The notes: generated by a model not told the origin, from the letters alone. DNA of 38,248 nucleotides from Chitinophagaceae bacterium UBA7600 (GCA_002478885.1 DLKC01000092.1:1-38248); one strand, 5' to 3'; numbered from the stretch's first letter, positions 1-10,492 are shown. Numbers and translations: made by a program.

Positions 1-1925
1 TCTACGACCGAAACCGGCGATTCCTCCCCTGCCATCTGTTGGAGCATCGATATTCTTTGTGCCGTAAGCCTTAGCCCCATTGATTTGTGGCGGGTGGCAG
101 ATTTACTTGCCAGTTCCGCCGCTTTCTGCCTGCCTATGCCATTATCGGTTATCCTGAAAATTATGCCAGCGTCCGCTGACAAGATATCAATGGTTAACTC
201 GCCTTTCTCTTCTTTATGCATTAAACCATGCCAGATGGCATTTTCAACGTAGGGCTGTATGATAAGCGGGGGCACTTTTAAACTCTCCAAATCAATGTCG
301 CTGGCGATATTGATCTTGTAAGCAAAATAGTAGTTAAACCGTAGTGCCTCCAGTTCAAGATATAACGACAACGATTCGATTTCACTATCCAGGCTGATCA
401 TGGAGAATTGAGAGTTCTGTAAAATAAGCCTTACCAGTTTCGAAAACTTAGTCAGGTATTCAGATGCTTCCGCCTTATTGTTTTGCAGGATAAACCTGTT
501 GATGGAATTGAGTGAATTAAATATAAAGTGTGGGTTCATCTGTGCGCGCAATGCCTGCATTTCTATCTCACTTTTTTGTGCAAGTAGTTCACTGCGTTCA
601 ACCTGCTTCTCCATTTCTTTTTTTGTCACCTCATTTTTCAGCACTACAAACTGATGAAAGAGTAGCCACGAAAAGCAAACCACCTGCCAGATAAGGCAAA
701 TGTTTTCTGTGGTGTGCCAATTGTTATTGACCCATTGTTGAAAACCGGGAGAATGGTCAACATAGTTAAACAATCCAAAGCCAACAGTCCAGGTAAAAAA
801 GGCAGGAATAATGGAAATTAGAAAGCGGTTATAGCTAAAAAGATGTTGTTTTAAAAACAGGAAAAGCGTAATTAAAACACATGACATCAAAACGAGCGAC
901 AGCTTTATGGCCGCGCTATTTACTATGCCCCAATAGTCTGTCCCCCTTAATAAATAATCAAAGCAATCAGCCGAAAAGGCAATACCAGCATAGAAAGCGC
1001 TTAAGTAAAAAAGAAAACTGTTCCATCGCGGATAATATCTTTTTACATCCAGGAGTAAACTGATAAACCGTGTTAAGAACAATAATGGCAAAAACCAGAA
1101 AAAATGCAGCAAAATATTGCTGAAAATCAGCGGATGCTCCTTCAGGAATTCCAGGTAGAACTCTGACTCTATTAAAAACCTGCCGAAGCCTAAAAAGAAA
1201 ACATATAATCCGAAATAGAGGTAGACTTTTTCACGAATGGTTATAAAAGAAAAAATGCTGAATAATGCGGTTACGAACATGAGGCCAAAAAAGAATGCAT
1301 TGGAAACACTATTAAAATAATGCGCGTCATTTTCAACGTAATTTTTAAGCAGTACCTTTTCCGTTGATCCATAAGTGATATAAAATCTATGTGGGTCGGT
1401 GTTGGAATAATTAAAATAATTATAGGCGGTGCGATTGTACACTGCTATTGTCTCACCGGGCTGAAGAACCAGCGGCATGAAGTTTAAAGAGCTGGTAAAG
1501 TAAGTGACGAACTTAAGACTTTCGTTTTTGCTCCATGGAATTTCAAGCCCGCTTTGGTGGTGGATAACCGCTCCATCTTCTTTGATAAAATACCAGTCAG
1601 ACACAGACTTGAGGTGTTCATAAAAGCCAATCTTCAGTTCATGGCCCGTTGTATTTTTTAACGCAAAACGAAACCAGTAAACGGGTATGTGAAAATTAAT
1701 TTCACCTGGGTCGTCGTGAAACAGGTTATTATATGGGGCATTCAAAATTTGCGCGACATTTAATCCACCATCTTTATCTTCCAGTACTTGCCAGCTGGCA
1801 TTAGGCAGCGTGTCGATGAGCAGCGTGTCTGTATTAATTTCAAAGGGTTGCGGAAACCTGCTTTGTGCTGCTGCCTGCGACAACAGTAGCGATTGTAACA
1901 ATAATATAATAAGCAATTTCCTCAT
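1..1925 (-). CDS. 7TM-type LytS-like sensor histidine kinase (C-terminus outside window)
   Basis: Membrane sensor kinase; at least 641 codons are visible and the last part is cut by the window edge. The ATG at 1925 gives a clean signal peptide (MRKLLIILLL...QAAAQS). It is followed by a roughly 170-residue extracytoplasmic beta-rich region like 7TMR-DISM extracellular domains, then about seven hydrophobic segments, a short coiled coil, and a His_kinase (PF06580-type) domain with the motif NPHFIFNSLN; the phospho-acceptor would be His466. A HATPase part with VENAIWHGLMHKE and DNGIGR follows. The kinase domain closely resembles that of the next gene upstream, so the two are paralogues that diverge in their sensors. 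No LytTR response regulator is in the window; one could lie beyond position 1. The 276-bp leader holds two copies of the bipartite repeat. The family is clear; the signal is unknown. Confidence 0.93.
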   Translation of the reverse strand, partial: MRKLLIILLLQSLLLSQAAAQSRFPQPFEINTDTLLIDTLPNASWQVLEDKDGGLNVAQILNAPYNNLFHDDPGEINFHIPVYWFRFALKNTTGHELKIGFYEHLKSVSDWYFIKEDGAVIHHQSGLEIPWSKNESLKFVTYFTSSLNFMPLVLQPGETIAVYNRTAYNYFNYSNTDPHRFYITYGSTEKVLLKNYVENDAHYFNSVSNAFFFGLMFVTALFSIFSFITIREKVYLYFGLYVFFLGFGRFLIESEFYLEFLKEHPLIFSNILLHFFWFLPLLFLTRFISLLLDVKRYYPRWNSFLFYLSAFYAGIAFSADCFDYLLRGTDYWGIVNSAAIKLSLVLMSCVLITLFLFLKQHLFSYNRFLISIIPAFFTWTVGFGLFNYVDHSPGFQQWVNNNWHTTENICLIWQVVCFSWLLFHQFVVLKNEVTKKEMEKQVERSELLAQKSEIEMQALRAQMNPHFIFNSLNSINRFILQNNKAEASEYLTKFSKLVRLILQNSQFSMISLDSEIESLSLYLELEALRFNYYFAYKINIASDIDLESLKVPPLIIQPYVENAIWHGLMHKEEKGELTIDILSADAGIIFRITDNGIGRQKAAELASKSATRHKSMGLRLTAQRISMLQQMAGEESPVSVV

Positions 1926-1972
1926 TCATGGTTTGTTGTAATACCTATTTGATTCTTCTGTATTGACAGGTA

Positions 1973-2032
1973 TTTTGTTCCAGGCTTTTGAAACTTTCTT
2001 TACCATCGTTGTGTCACTCACTTGTACTGCAG
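1973..2032 (-). repeat. Bipartite intergenic element, copy 1 (variant core)
   Basis: Read on the minus strand: TGCAG, box GTACAAGTGAGTGACACAAC (genomic 2008-2027), a 22-nt spacer, then GCCTGGAACAAAA (1973-1985). The core differs from the main family at four sites, but spacing and 3' box agree. It lies in the leader of the 7TM kinase gene, in the same sense as that gene, and faces copy 2. Confidence 0.7.
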
Positions 2033-2123
2033 GTTCAGCTATCAACATTAAAGGAGCAAAGAGATGCAGCTTATAAGGTTTTTACCGGATTTGGGCTACA
2101 GAAAATGGTTCCATCTAGTTACC

Positions 2124-2184
2124 GCAGTTGAAGTGTGCGACGCAACGGAAGCTCAATGCCTGCATTCATGGCTGGCTCAAAAAA
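2124..2184 (+). repeat. Bipartite intergenic element, copy 2
   Basis: Box GTTGAAGTGTGCGACGCAAC at 2127-2146, spacer of 24 nt, then GCTGGCTCAAAAAA from 2171. It ends 18 bp short of the stop codon of the minus-strand propeller kinase and is antisense to it. Together with copy 1 it forms an inverted pair about 90 bp apart. Confidence 0.8.
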
Positions 2185-2201
2185 CTTCCTCTTCAAAATT
2201 T

Positions 2202-5200
2202 TCAATCATACTGTACAGGAATAGTTATGGTTACTTCTGTACCGGCGGCAGTTCCGTCTTCATTCATTAAATCTTTTATGTTTACCGGTGAGCCGTTTTC
2301 CCCCATTTTGTTCAGCATTGCAATGCGGGCTGCAGTAATCTTCATGCCCATTGATTGGTGTTTGCCTGATTTGTTTTTCATTTCGGCTGACTTTTTCCGG
2401 CCTACGCCATCGTCGGTGATGGTGCAAACGAGCAAAGCATCGTACTGATCGACACTTACAACCAGGTTTCCCTCAGATTCTTTATGCATAAGGCCGTGCC
2501 ATATAGCGTTTTCCACAAAGGGTTGCATTAACATGGGCGGAACCTGGATTGTTTCCGCATCTATTTCTTTGCTGCATTTAATAATGAAGTTAAACCTGTC
2601 GTCGCAACGCAGGCGCTCGAGTTCAAGATAGAGTTTCAATGCTTCGAGGTCTTCTTCCAGGCTAAGCGTATTTTGCGTGGAGCTATTTAAAATCATCCTG
2701 ATCAACTTGGAAAATTTGGTGAGGTAACCTGATGCCTCGAGGCTTTGTTTCTTAAGTATAAAACGATTGATGCTGTTGAGGGAATTGAAAATAAAATGGG
2801 GGTTCATTTGTGCACGCAAAGCCTGCATTTCCAGCTCACTTGCTTTTTGCCTGATCGTGGCAATTTGTCTTTCCTTTTCACTGCGCTCCAATTGCAGGCG
2901 ATATTTCTGACGCGTGAAATAACGGGTAACAAAATAAGCGACAGCAACAATAAAAGCAGCAGCAAGTATCCTGAACCACCATGTATTCCAGAAGGCAGGG
3001 GAAATAGAAAAAGATAAAATCTTTTCAGGCCCGTTGAATTCATTGCCCAGGTTTCCTGCCTGGATGATGAGTTTATAATTGCCGGGCGGCAGTTCTTCAT
3101 ATTGAATGGTATAGTTCGCATTTGCATAAACCCAATCCTGCGCCGTATTATCGCTTTCCAATTTATACCGTATATGGTTTTTACCCTGGGAATAATAATC
3201 AATCGTTCCGGTTTCGACACTGATGCTGTTCTGAAAATATTTCAGCGACAGGCCGGAGATATTGTTAACCCCTATTTCGGTTGGCAGCAGGAAAGACTTT
3301 ATGGTGATTGCTTTCAAATAAGCACGGGATGTGACCGGCAGATATTTGCGTGGATCAATTCGCTCTATGATGCCATAACCGCGAAAATAAATATTACCAA
3401 TATCATCTTTTAAACCAGACGGAAGATTATAAAAAGGTTGTTTGGCATACCCGTCTTTTTCTGACAAGGTTGTAATTACTCCTGTGGCAATGTTAAGCCT
3501 GGAGACATAACCGGAGCTTCCGTTAAACCATAGATTGCCAAAATTATCAGGGGTAACGCTGTAAACATAAATATCGTGAATCCCTTGCTCCGAGGTATAG
3601 CGCCCGATGAGCCTGAAATCCTGATCGAAATGATCTATTTCCATCAAGCCGCCAGCCCACCACGTTTCATCGTCTTTATTGTACTGCACATCGATCCAAG
3701 AGATGCTGTCTAAAGGCGTGGCAACCTGGCGCCAATTATTGTTTACCAATTTAAAACTGCGGTTAAGGCGCTCTCCTTCGAGCCTCAGAAAAATCATTTG
3801 GCCGCCGTCAGTGGCAATGTTTGTAATTTTTCTATGCCCGAAGTCAAACAGTTGCTTACATGACCGGGCATTCCCGGATACCGCAAAAACAGCATGATCA
3901 CCTGTACCCGGAACGCCTTCCAGGAAAATCAAGCCGTTTTTGAAAGGTTTGATTTGAAAGTCATCCGGGAAAATATGCTGCAACGTGTTACCGCTTAAAT
4001 CTTCTGCAGGTATGAGCCTGTTGTGTAACGTAGCCAGATCCAGCTGATAAATTTCAGAAGCCTGTTTATAAAGCCATGCGCTATTTCCCAAACTGTCGAC
4101 ACCAATAAAACTGACTTGTTTTGAAATATCAATTCCTGAAAGTTGCCGGTCACTGATGGTATGAACTGCCCCGGTGCTTGGGTTAAATACATTCATTTCA
4201 TGATCGCCGCAGACCCAAAGGTTCCCATCGTGCGTTTTCTGCCATTGTCCGCCCTCAACAGTGAAGGCACCCGGGCTGATATTATAGCGTTTTACCGAGG
4301 GATAGAAAGGTATGAGTTGCGTTATTCCCTTTCCCGCCTGGGTATAGTATCCTATCCACACCATACCCTCCCGGTCGCAATACATCCGATAGTTAGCCCA
4401 ATTTACCAGGGTGTTTAATGAACTGTCTTTAGAAAAAGGCGCGTAAACAAAGTGTGAATCCGGGTTGTAAAGAAATACGCCCTTATTGCCCGTTCCAACC
4501 CAAACATTGCCGTCGCCGTCTACGTCTATACCCACTCCTCTTTCAAAATAGTTATCGACATCGCTGACATGTTGAAACTGCCTGGAAATAATGTCAACCC
4601 TGGTTAAACCGCTTCCGCTGTTTATCCATATGGCCTTTCGCCGTTGATCGTAACACATAGCTTCACCGCCATACCCGTAGCACTGCATTATCCCCGTGCC
4701 TATAGATACGGCACAAAGTCCATCGGAACCAGCTAACATCCATACAGCATTTGTAATCGTATCGTACACTGAGAATTGAAGCGCGGCATTATAAGTTATT
4801 TTTTGCGGGAGATGACTGATCACCTTTTTTTTAAATGACTTTGTATTGTATGCTGTTATAATACTATCTGCTTCTATACAAAACAGTTCTTCATTCTTTA
4901 CCCAAAAAGGGATAATAAACAGATCGGCATCGCCGGAAGTATCAGAAGCTTTAAAGAGCTTAAAAGTATCAGCGATGTTATCGTACCGCCAAAGACCTTC
5001 GCCTGATCCAATCCAGATATTGTGTTGATTATCTTCCCTGATTCCCTGGATAATTCCTGCCGGCACATCTTCTGCAGCCCCCCTGCCATGAAAATAATTT
5101 TTAAATGTACTTCCGTCAAAACGGCTAAGGCCTGTTACAGTGCCAATCCACAAGAAGCCATTCGCATCTTTATAAATCGAGTTGATTTTTTTATGAGGAA

Positions 5201-5333
5201 AACCCTGGTCCATATTCCAGTTCACTACCCGGTAATCAGGTACGGAGTGCGTGCTTTCCTGGGAGAAAACGGTAACGTTAATCCAGGAAAAAACAATGAA
5301 CATCATTATTTTACTCCAAAGCCTTACTGCCAT
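2202..5333 (-). CDS. Propeller-type sensor histidine kinase (Reg_prop, Y_Y_Y, LytS-like kinase)
   Basis: Large sensor kinase of 1043 aa. A longer frame begins at a TTG (5357), but the ATG at 5333 gives a proper signal peptide (MAVRLWSKIMMFIVFSW...FSQ). Periplasmic part: repeated propeller blades of the type DANGFLWIGT, DGDGNVWVGT, DREGMVWIGY and DNFGNLWFNG, spanning about residues 35-690, then a Y_Y_Y domain ending in LPPGNYKLIIQAGN. One TM helix follows at about 775-795, then a coiled coil and a His_kinase domain with NPHFIFNSLN (His846), then HATPase motifs VENAIWHGLMHKE and DDGVGR. There is no receiver or AraC domain, so this is not a full hybrid system. It starts 24 bp after susD and probably belongs to that operon, which suggests that it senses the SusCD substrate (inference). 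Confidence 0.95.
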   Translation of the reverse strand: MAVRLWSKIMMFIVFSWINVTVFSQESTHSVPDYRVVNWNMDQGFPHKKINSIYKDANGFLWIGTVTGLSRFDGSTFKNYFHGRGAAEDVPAGIIQGIREDNQHNIWIGSGEGLWRYDNIADTFKLFKASDTSGDADLFIIPFWVKNEELFCIEADSIITAYNTKSFKKKVISHLPQKITYNAALQFSVYDTITNAVWMLAGSDGLCAVSIGTGIMQCYGYGGEAMCYDQRRKAIWINSGSGLTRVDIISRQFQHVSDVDNYFERGVGIDVDGDGNVWVGTGNKGVFLYNPDSHFVYAPFSKDSSLNTLVNWANYRMYCDREGMVWIGYYTQAGKGITQLIPFYPSVKRYNISPGAFTVEGGQWQKTHDGNLWVCGDHEMNVFNPSTGAVHTISDRQLSGIDISKQVSFIGVDSLGNSAWLYKQASEIYQLDLATLHNRLIPAEDLSGNTLQHIFPDDFQIKPFKNGLIFLEGVPGTGDHAVFAVSGNARSCKQLFDFGHRKITNIATDGGQMIFLRLEGERLNRSFKLVNNNWRQVATPLDSISWIDVQYNKDDETWWAGGLMEIDHFDQDFRLIGRYTSEQGIHDIYVYSVTPDNFGNLWFNGSSGYVSRLNIATGVITTLSEKDGYAKQPFYNLPSGLKDDIGNIYFRGYGIIERIDPRKYLPVTSRAYLKAITIKSFLLPTEIGVNNISGLSLKYFQNSISVETGTIDYYSQGKNHIRYKLESDNTAQDWVYANANYTIQYEELPPGNYKLIIQAGNLGNEFNGPEKILSFSISPAFWNTWWFRILAAAFIVAVAYFVTRYFTRQKYRLQLERSEKERQIATIRQKASELEMQALRAQMNPHFIFNSLNSINRFILKKQSLEASGYLTKFSKLIRMILNSSTQNTLSLEEDLEALKLYLELERLRCDDRFNFIIKCSKEIDAETIQVPPMLMQPFVENAIWHGLMHKESEGNLVVSVDQYDALLVCTITDDGVGRKKSAEMKNKSGKHQSMGMKITAARIAMLNKMGENGSPVNIKDLMNEDGTAAGTEVTITIPVQYD

Positions 5334-5357
5334 TTTATTTGATCTTTCATTAACCAA

Positions 5358-7118
5358 TTAATAGCCGGGGTTTTGCGTCATGGCTCCGGCACTTTTGTCA
5401 ATTTCTGTTTGCGGAATCGGGAAGTATTCGTTGTGGTTTGGTATGAATTCGGTTCCCGTTAAATAATAACGCAGGGTACGCTCTTTTTGAAGGTAAGCAT
5501 TGATTTCAGTGCTTGCGGTGCCCCATCTCACCAGGTCGAAAAAGCGATGGCCTTCCATACCAAGTTCAAGGGTCCGCTCATATCGCACAGCCTTTCTTGC
5601 GTAATCCTGGCCATGAGCGGTGAAATCGCCTTCCGGGTATGGTTTGATATAATAATTGGCGGCAAGGTGTGCGTCATCGGTATAAGAGCCCTTTTGAGGG
5701 TCGCTGTCGTCAAGGTATTTATGCACCCATGCTTCATGATGATCAGCCATACGATTCCTGATCATATTCACGTAAAATTCAGCTTCGTCAAGATTCCCAA
5801 GTTCTATATCGGCCTCGGCAGCCCAGAGCAATACATCGCTGTACCGGATAAGGTTTATATTGTTGGCAATACCAACCGGCCAGGCAGCAGGTTCAGTTAA
5901 TATTCCCTCCTGGCTTTTATAATAGGCATTTTTTTTAGGGCTGTAAGGACCACCATATTGCTGATCTTTAATCCAGTCTTGTCCTGTATGAATTCCCCAA
6001 TCAAGAAAGGGAATGCCTCTCCGGCCAACTGTCAAGTCCAATCTTGGATCTAAAGTGCCCCCATAAGGGATAAAAGGGTCAGAAGATTGTATACCATCAT
6101 CATTTTTAACCGGCACATCATTAAAGTGAGTAAAATCCGGTAAACCTGTGACAGCGTCAGTTTTGAAATGATTAACCAGGTATTGGGAAGGTTGAAAAAA
6201 ACCACAGCATCCTTCACCCGATCCATAGTTGGCATTATTCAAATTATCACCGTAGTCTCCATTCATCCCTGAGGCAAAATCATTCACTGATGACTGACAG
6301 GCAAAAACGGATTCAACGCTGTTGTCTTTTGCTGCGTTAAAATTGTCTGTATAATTGACATTCAGCTTATAGTTTCCACTGCCAATGACCGTATCTAAAA
6401 TCTTCTTTGCCTTATAAAAGCTGTCCTGGAACATATACGATTTGGCCAGCAAGGCGTAAGCAGCATACCTGCTAGCCCTCCCCACCTGTTGTTGGGTAGC
6501 GGGAAGATTGGCAATGGCAAACCTAAGATCATTATCTATCTCGGGCCAGATATCCCTGGTATTACTCAAATGATAATTATTATTCGCAAAACTTACAGTC
6601 TCGTCTACGAATGGTACTTTATTCCACATTTTTTTTGCTTCGAAGTGGTAGAAGGCCCGTAGAAACCTTGCCTCAGCTTCAATTTCATTTTCTTCAGCAG
6701 GTGAAATATCTTTTGCCATCCTTGACAGCCTTAAAACATCATTGGTCCTGTAAACACCTGTGTAAACGGCATTCCATTTTTGGGAGAGGTAAAGATTGTT
6801 TGCGGCAGGCATAAATGTTTCCAGCGGCGTAATATTTTCTCCTTCATCTCCCGCATCAGATCCCTTATAAGCATCACTTCCGCAGATGCTTCCAAACACC
6901 CAATTTGAAATTGCACCACCTTTCACCCATTTCTGATCAGTGCCAGTGACCCCATCCAACATTGCATAAGCGCCTATTAACAAATTCTCGACGCCCGAAC
7001 GATTGGCTACCTGGGATTCACCCAATCCCGATACAGGTACATCCAAAAAACTCTTGCTGCAGGATAAAATGATAATTCCTGTTACCAGTAATGAAACCAA
7101 ATATTTTGAATACTTCAT
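5358..7118 (-). CDS. susD: SusD/RagB-family outer-membrane nutrient-binding lipoprotein
   Basis: Surface lipoprotein that caps a SusC channel and binds the nutrient before import. 586 aa, typical for the family. Signal peptide II with a lipobox ending LSC-SKSFLDV; early family motif around GVENLLIGAYAMLDG; TPR-like helical body (FLRAFYHFEAKKMW, YAAYALLAKSYMF); C-terminal SusD signature ERTLELGMEGHRFFDLVRW and the end YFPIPQTEID...NPGY. The ATG at 7118 is 46 bp behind susC, and the stop is 24 bp before the propeller kinase, so susC-susD-kinase is probably one transcript. The symbol denotes family only. The substrate cannot be read from sequence, and no CAZyme is nearby. Confidence 0.95.
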   Translation of the reverse strand: MKYSKYLVSLLVTGIIILSCSKSFLDVPVSGLGESQVANRSGVENLLIGAYAMLDGVTGTDQKWVKGGAISNWVFGSICGSDAYKGSDAGDEGENITPLETFMPAANNLYLSQKWNAVYTGVYRTNDVLRLSRMAKDISPAEENEIEAEARFLRAFYHFEAKKMWNKVPFVDETVSFANNNYHLSNTRDIWPEIDNDLRFAIANLPATQQQVGRASRYAAYALLAKSYMFQDSFYKAKKILDTVIGSGNYKLNVNYTDNFNAAKDNSVESVFACQSSVNDFASGMNGDYGDNLNNANYGSGEGCCGFFQPSQYLVNHFKTDAVTGLPDFTHFNDVPVKNDDGIQSSDPFIPYGGTLDPRLDLTVGRRGIPFLDWGIHTGQDWIKDQQYGGPYSPKKNAYYKSQEGILTEPAAWPVGIANNINLIRYSDVLLWAAEADIELGNLDEAEFYVNMIRNRMADHHEAWVHKYLDDSDPQKGSYTDDAHLAANYYIKPYPEGDFTAHGQDYARKAVRYERTLELGMEGHRFFDLVRWGTASTEINAYLQKERTLRYYLTGTEFIPNHNEYFPIPQTEIDKSAGAMTQNPGY

Positions 7119-7164
7119 AGAAGGGAATTTTAAAATGATAACCGACTTCCGTTTGCCGGAGATG

Positions 7165-10100
7165 TTAAAAGTTCATACTCAATCCAGCCAGGAATTGTTG
7201 CTGATTATTCGGGTAATAGCCATTATCTATCCCGAACATTGACTTTGAACCATAAATTTCCGGATCGAGACCTGTGTAGTTTGTAATAGTAAAAAGATTG
7301 ACGGCCTGAACATAAACTCTTAGCTTATCTACCTTAATTCTTTCCAAAAATTTTGAATTAAATGAGTAACCCAACATGAATGATTTGTTTTTTAAGAACG
7401 AGCCGTTTTCCACATGAAAAGAAGTATTGGTGGGGTCATTGCTGAAATTGCTTTCAGCCTCTGCTCTTGGAATAATTGTGTTTGTGTGTTGGGCTGTCCA
7501 TGAATCATATAACTCACCCCAGGCGCCTCTATGTGCGGAAATACTATTCCAGATGTCATTTCCAAACGACCCGTAGAAAAATGTTGAGCAATCAAATTCT
7601 TTAAATACAATTTCAATATTAAGCCCCAATGTAAATTTTGGATTGGGGTTACCAATGAACACACGGTCTGAGCTGTTTATGAGCCCATCGCCATTTTCAT
7701 CAGAGAATTTAAATCTACCGGGAGCTGCACCTGACTGAACCGGTGATTTATTGACTTCTGAAACATCCTGGAATAGCCCAAGAATTTTATACCCATAAAA
7801 TGAACCGATGGGGTGACCTATTTCATTTTTCACAAAATCATTTGGCATAAAGGAATTTTGAGTTCCATCGATCTTAATGATTTTGTTCCTGTAAGAAGAA
7901 AATGTTGCAGCGATATCCCAATTCCAGTTTTTCGAGAAATTTCCTTTTGACTCAACAAGCAAATCAATCCCGGTATTTTCGACACTTCCTATGTTTATGT
8001 TAGGTGATGTAGCGTCGCCTGTTACGAAAACAGGAAGTGGAGCTGGAAACAATAAACCATCAGTTTTCTTTTTATACCCATCAGCATTAATACTTAATCT
8101 ACCCCTCCATAAAATTGCATCCAAACCAATATTAGTGACTACATCCTGTTGCCAGCCGGTATTGGGATTCCCAATAGTTGCGCCACTCAAGCCAAAGACT
8201 GCACTATTTGTACCCCCAATATCATAATAAGACCGGGCAGGATCGCTGCCGTAAGAATTGTATTGGTTATTTGAAAAGGTGTTTCCATAATATCCTGTCT
8301 TTCCCCAACTTACTCTAAGTTTACATTCATTTAACCATTGCAGGCTTTTCATGAAATTTTCCCTGGAGATTCTCCATGCACCGCTGACTGACGGAAACCA
8401 ACCATACCTGTTTTCGGGCCCAAAAACGGAAACGCCATCTCTGCGTAAAGTTCCATTCAGGAAATATTTATCATGAATTCCATATTGCAACTGACTGAGA
8501 ACGGAGTAAGAAGTATATCTTGATGAGGCCCCATTATTCAATTGGCCATTTGCATTACCATTAGATAAATCCAGGTAATTAGGGTCATTAGAGATGAAAC
8601 CTGTACGACTACCGACATGTAACTTATTTGATGCACTGGTTGCTTCTGTTCCGATTAACAGGTTGATACGGTGACTGTTGGCGAACACGCGTGAAAAATT
8701 AAGCGTGTTTGTCCAGGTCCAGTTTCTTAAATATTCGGAGCGTTCATCCAGCTCATTATCAGGATCACCATTTGGAAGCGAGGCATATCCTTTGTAAATA
8801 AAGAAATGAGAAAAGAGATCATTTATTTCGCCACCAAAATTGCTTTTGATAGAGAAGTATTTAAAAAAATTCAGTTCACCGAAAACATTTCCTGTTATCT
8901 GCGATTGTTCATATTTATTGTCTTTTCCTATCGAGAAGATTCTTTCCGCAACCGGATTAAAAAGTATAAATCCGGATGTTCCGTCGCCCGCAGCAAAGTT
9001 TCCCTCGATGTCATAAACGGGCTGCCATTCAGGAGCGCCATATACCGAATTAATCGCGTCTTTTATAAATGAAAGGTCGAATGTAGGTTCTTCAGAATTT
9101 TTGCGGTACGAAACCTGCAGGTTTTCGCCGATACGAAAATTATTTGTTATGTTAAAACCGGTATTTACACGCATTGTATATCTTTTCAGATATGTATTAA
9201 GGAGCGTGCCGTTTTGATCCAAATAGCCAAGTGAAAAAAGATATTGACTTTTATCACTTCCACCCGATGCAGACAACGTGTGATTCTGACTTAGGGCCGG
9301 TTCGAAAACTTTATGAAACCAATCTGTACCTGCCTTATTGAAGCGCGCAATCTGATAGATGGAGCCCGTGTGGTCATCGATGTTATACAATTGCGGATTA
9401 ACTCCCGGATCGCCTTCAAAAAGCCCCCACCCAGGCCCTGCATACAGATAATCTGGTAATACAGGTTCGGAACTATCTCCAAAAAGCTGATCCGATGGAT
9501 TACCCAAGGAATCCACGTAACCGCTGTTCTTGTCTTGTAGCCAGGTTAACTGTGCGGTTTCCATTGGCCTGAGAACATCTTTTCTTTCTTTTAAAGGATA
9601 TGTTTTACCCACATAAAAATCATAACTCAGCCTGACTCTTCCCGCCTTACCTTTTTTTGTGGTCACCAATATTACCCCGTTTGCTCCCCTGACACCATAG
9701 ATAGCATAAGCCCCCGCATCTTTCAACACCTGTATAGATTCAATATCATAAGGATTAATACTATTGATATCTCCCTGTATTCCATCAATAATATAAAGCG
9801 GGGTGATATCTCCAAAATTTCCAGGTCCGTGCAGAAAAATCTGAGTTGCGCCTCCTGGCTCTCCTGAAGTAATTACCGTTAAACCCGCCACTCGCCCCTG
9901 CAGCATTTGTTCAACCTGGCCGGCAGGTATTTCGGTGAGCTTTTCCGGGTTGACTGTGGCAACAGAACCTGCTATCTCTTTTATTTTTTGCGACGTATAT
10001 CCAACAACAATAACACTGTCGAGATTTCCAAATAAAGGTGTTAGTTGAGTGGATAAATTTGTTTGAGCATCAAATTTTATCTCTTTGGCTTCATACCCGA

Positions 10101-10449
10101 CAAATGAAATAACCACGACATCTCCATTTCCTGCTGTAATGGCGAAGCGTCCATTGGCATCAGTTATTGTTGACAAGCCGGAGCCCTTAACCCGTACGCT
10201 TGCCCCAAAGAGTGGGGCATTGTCGATTCCGGTTACCACTCCCGTTATTTTTTGTTGTGCAGCAACCGGATCGTTCAGGTGAAAAATAAAAACAACAATC
10301 AGGAGTACTCTAAGGAAAGCGGAGCAACTATTTAGCGGACGGGTAACAACGGGTAAACAGCAGAAGGCGCCAATGAAAAAATGCGAATAATCCCACCTTT
10401 CTCTTTCCTGAACAAAAGGCGAGTTGAAGCAGTTTTGGTTTGCAGTCAT
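7165..10449 (-). CDS. susC: SusC/RagA-family TonB-dependent outer-membrane transporter
   Basis: TonB-dependent import channel of 1094 aa. It starts with an unusually long N-terminus (about 45 residues before the hydrophobic core VLLIVVFIF...PVAAQQ), so the true start may be later, although no internal ATG precedes the signal core. Next comes a CarboxypepD_reg-like domain (ITGVVTGIDNAPLFGASVRV), then a plug with the SusC signature around VIVVGYTSQKIKEIAGSVAT and LYIIDGIQGDINSINPYDIE...YGVRGANGVILVTTKKGK, then a long beta-barrel ending AGLSMNF, a normal terminal aromatic signature. There is no STN domain, so anti-sigma (FecR) control is unlikely; regulation more likely runs through the neighbouring kinases. 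It pairs with susD directly downstream. Confidence 0.96.
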   Translation of the reverse strand: MTANQNCFNSPFVQERERWDYSHFFIGAFCCLPVVTRPLNSCSAFLRVLLIVVFIFHLNDPVAAQQKITGVVTGIDNAPLFGASVRVKGSGLSTITDANGRFAITAGNGDVVVISFVGYEAKEIKFDAQTNLSTQLTPLFGNLDSVIVVGYTSQKIKEIAGSVATVNPEKLTEIPAGQVEQMLQGRVAGLTVITSGEPGGATQIFLHGPGNFGDITPLYIIDGIQGDINSINPYDIESIQVLKDAGAYAIYGVRGANGVILVTTKKGKAGRVRLSYDFYVGKTYPLKERKDVLRPMETAQLTWLQDKNSGYVDSLGNPSDQLFGDSSEPVLPDYLYAGPGWGLFEGDPGVNPQLYNIDDHTGSIYQIARFNKAGTDWFHKVFEPALSQNHTLSASGGSDKSQYLFSLGYLDQNGTLLNTYLKRYTMRVNTGFNITNNFRIGENLQVSYRKNSEEPTFDLSFIKDAINSVYGAPEWQPVYDIEGNFAAGDGTSGFILFNPVAERIFSIGKDNKYEQSQITGNVFGELNFFKYFSIKSNFGGEINDLFSHFFIYKGYASLPNGDPDNELDERSEYLRNWTWTNTLNFSRVFANSHRINLLIGTEATSASNKLHVGSRTGFISNDPNYLDLSNGNANGQLNNGASSRYTSYSVLSQLQYGIHDKYFLNGTLRRDGVSVFGPENRYGWFPSVSGAWRISRENFMKSLQWLNECKLRVSWGKTGYYGNTFSNNQYNSYGSDPARSYYDIGGTNSAVFGLSGATIGNPNTGWQQDVVTNIGLDAILWRGRLSINADGYKKKTDGLLFPAPLPVFVTGDATSPNINIGSVENTGIDLLVESKGNFSKNWNWDIAATFSSYRNKIIKIDGTQNSFMPNDFVKNEIGHPIGSFYGYKILGLFQDVSEVNKSPVQSGAAPGRFKFSDENGDGLINSSDRVFIGNPNPKFTLGLNIEIVFKEFDCSTFFYGSFGNDIWNSISAHRGAWGELYDSWTAQHTNTIIPRAEAESNFSNDPTNTSFHVENGSFLKNKSFMLGYSFNSKFLERIKVDKLRVYVQAVNLFTITNYTGLDPEIYGSKSMFGIDNGYYPNNQQQFLAGLSMNF

Positions 10450-10492
10450 AAGGAAAGATCATTAATACTTAAAGTTACCGAGATTTAAACTG

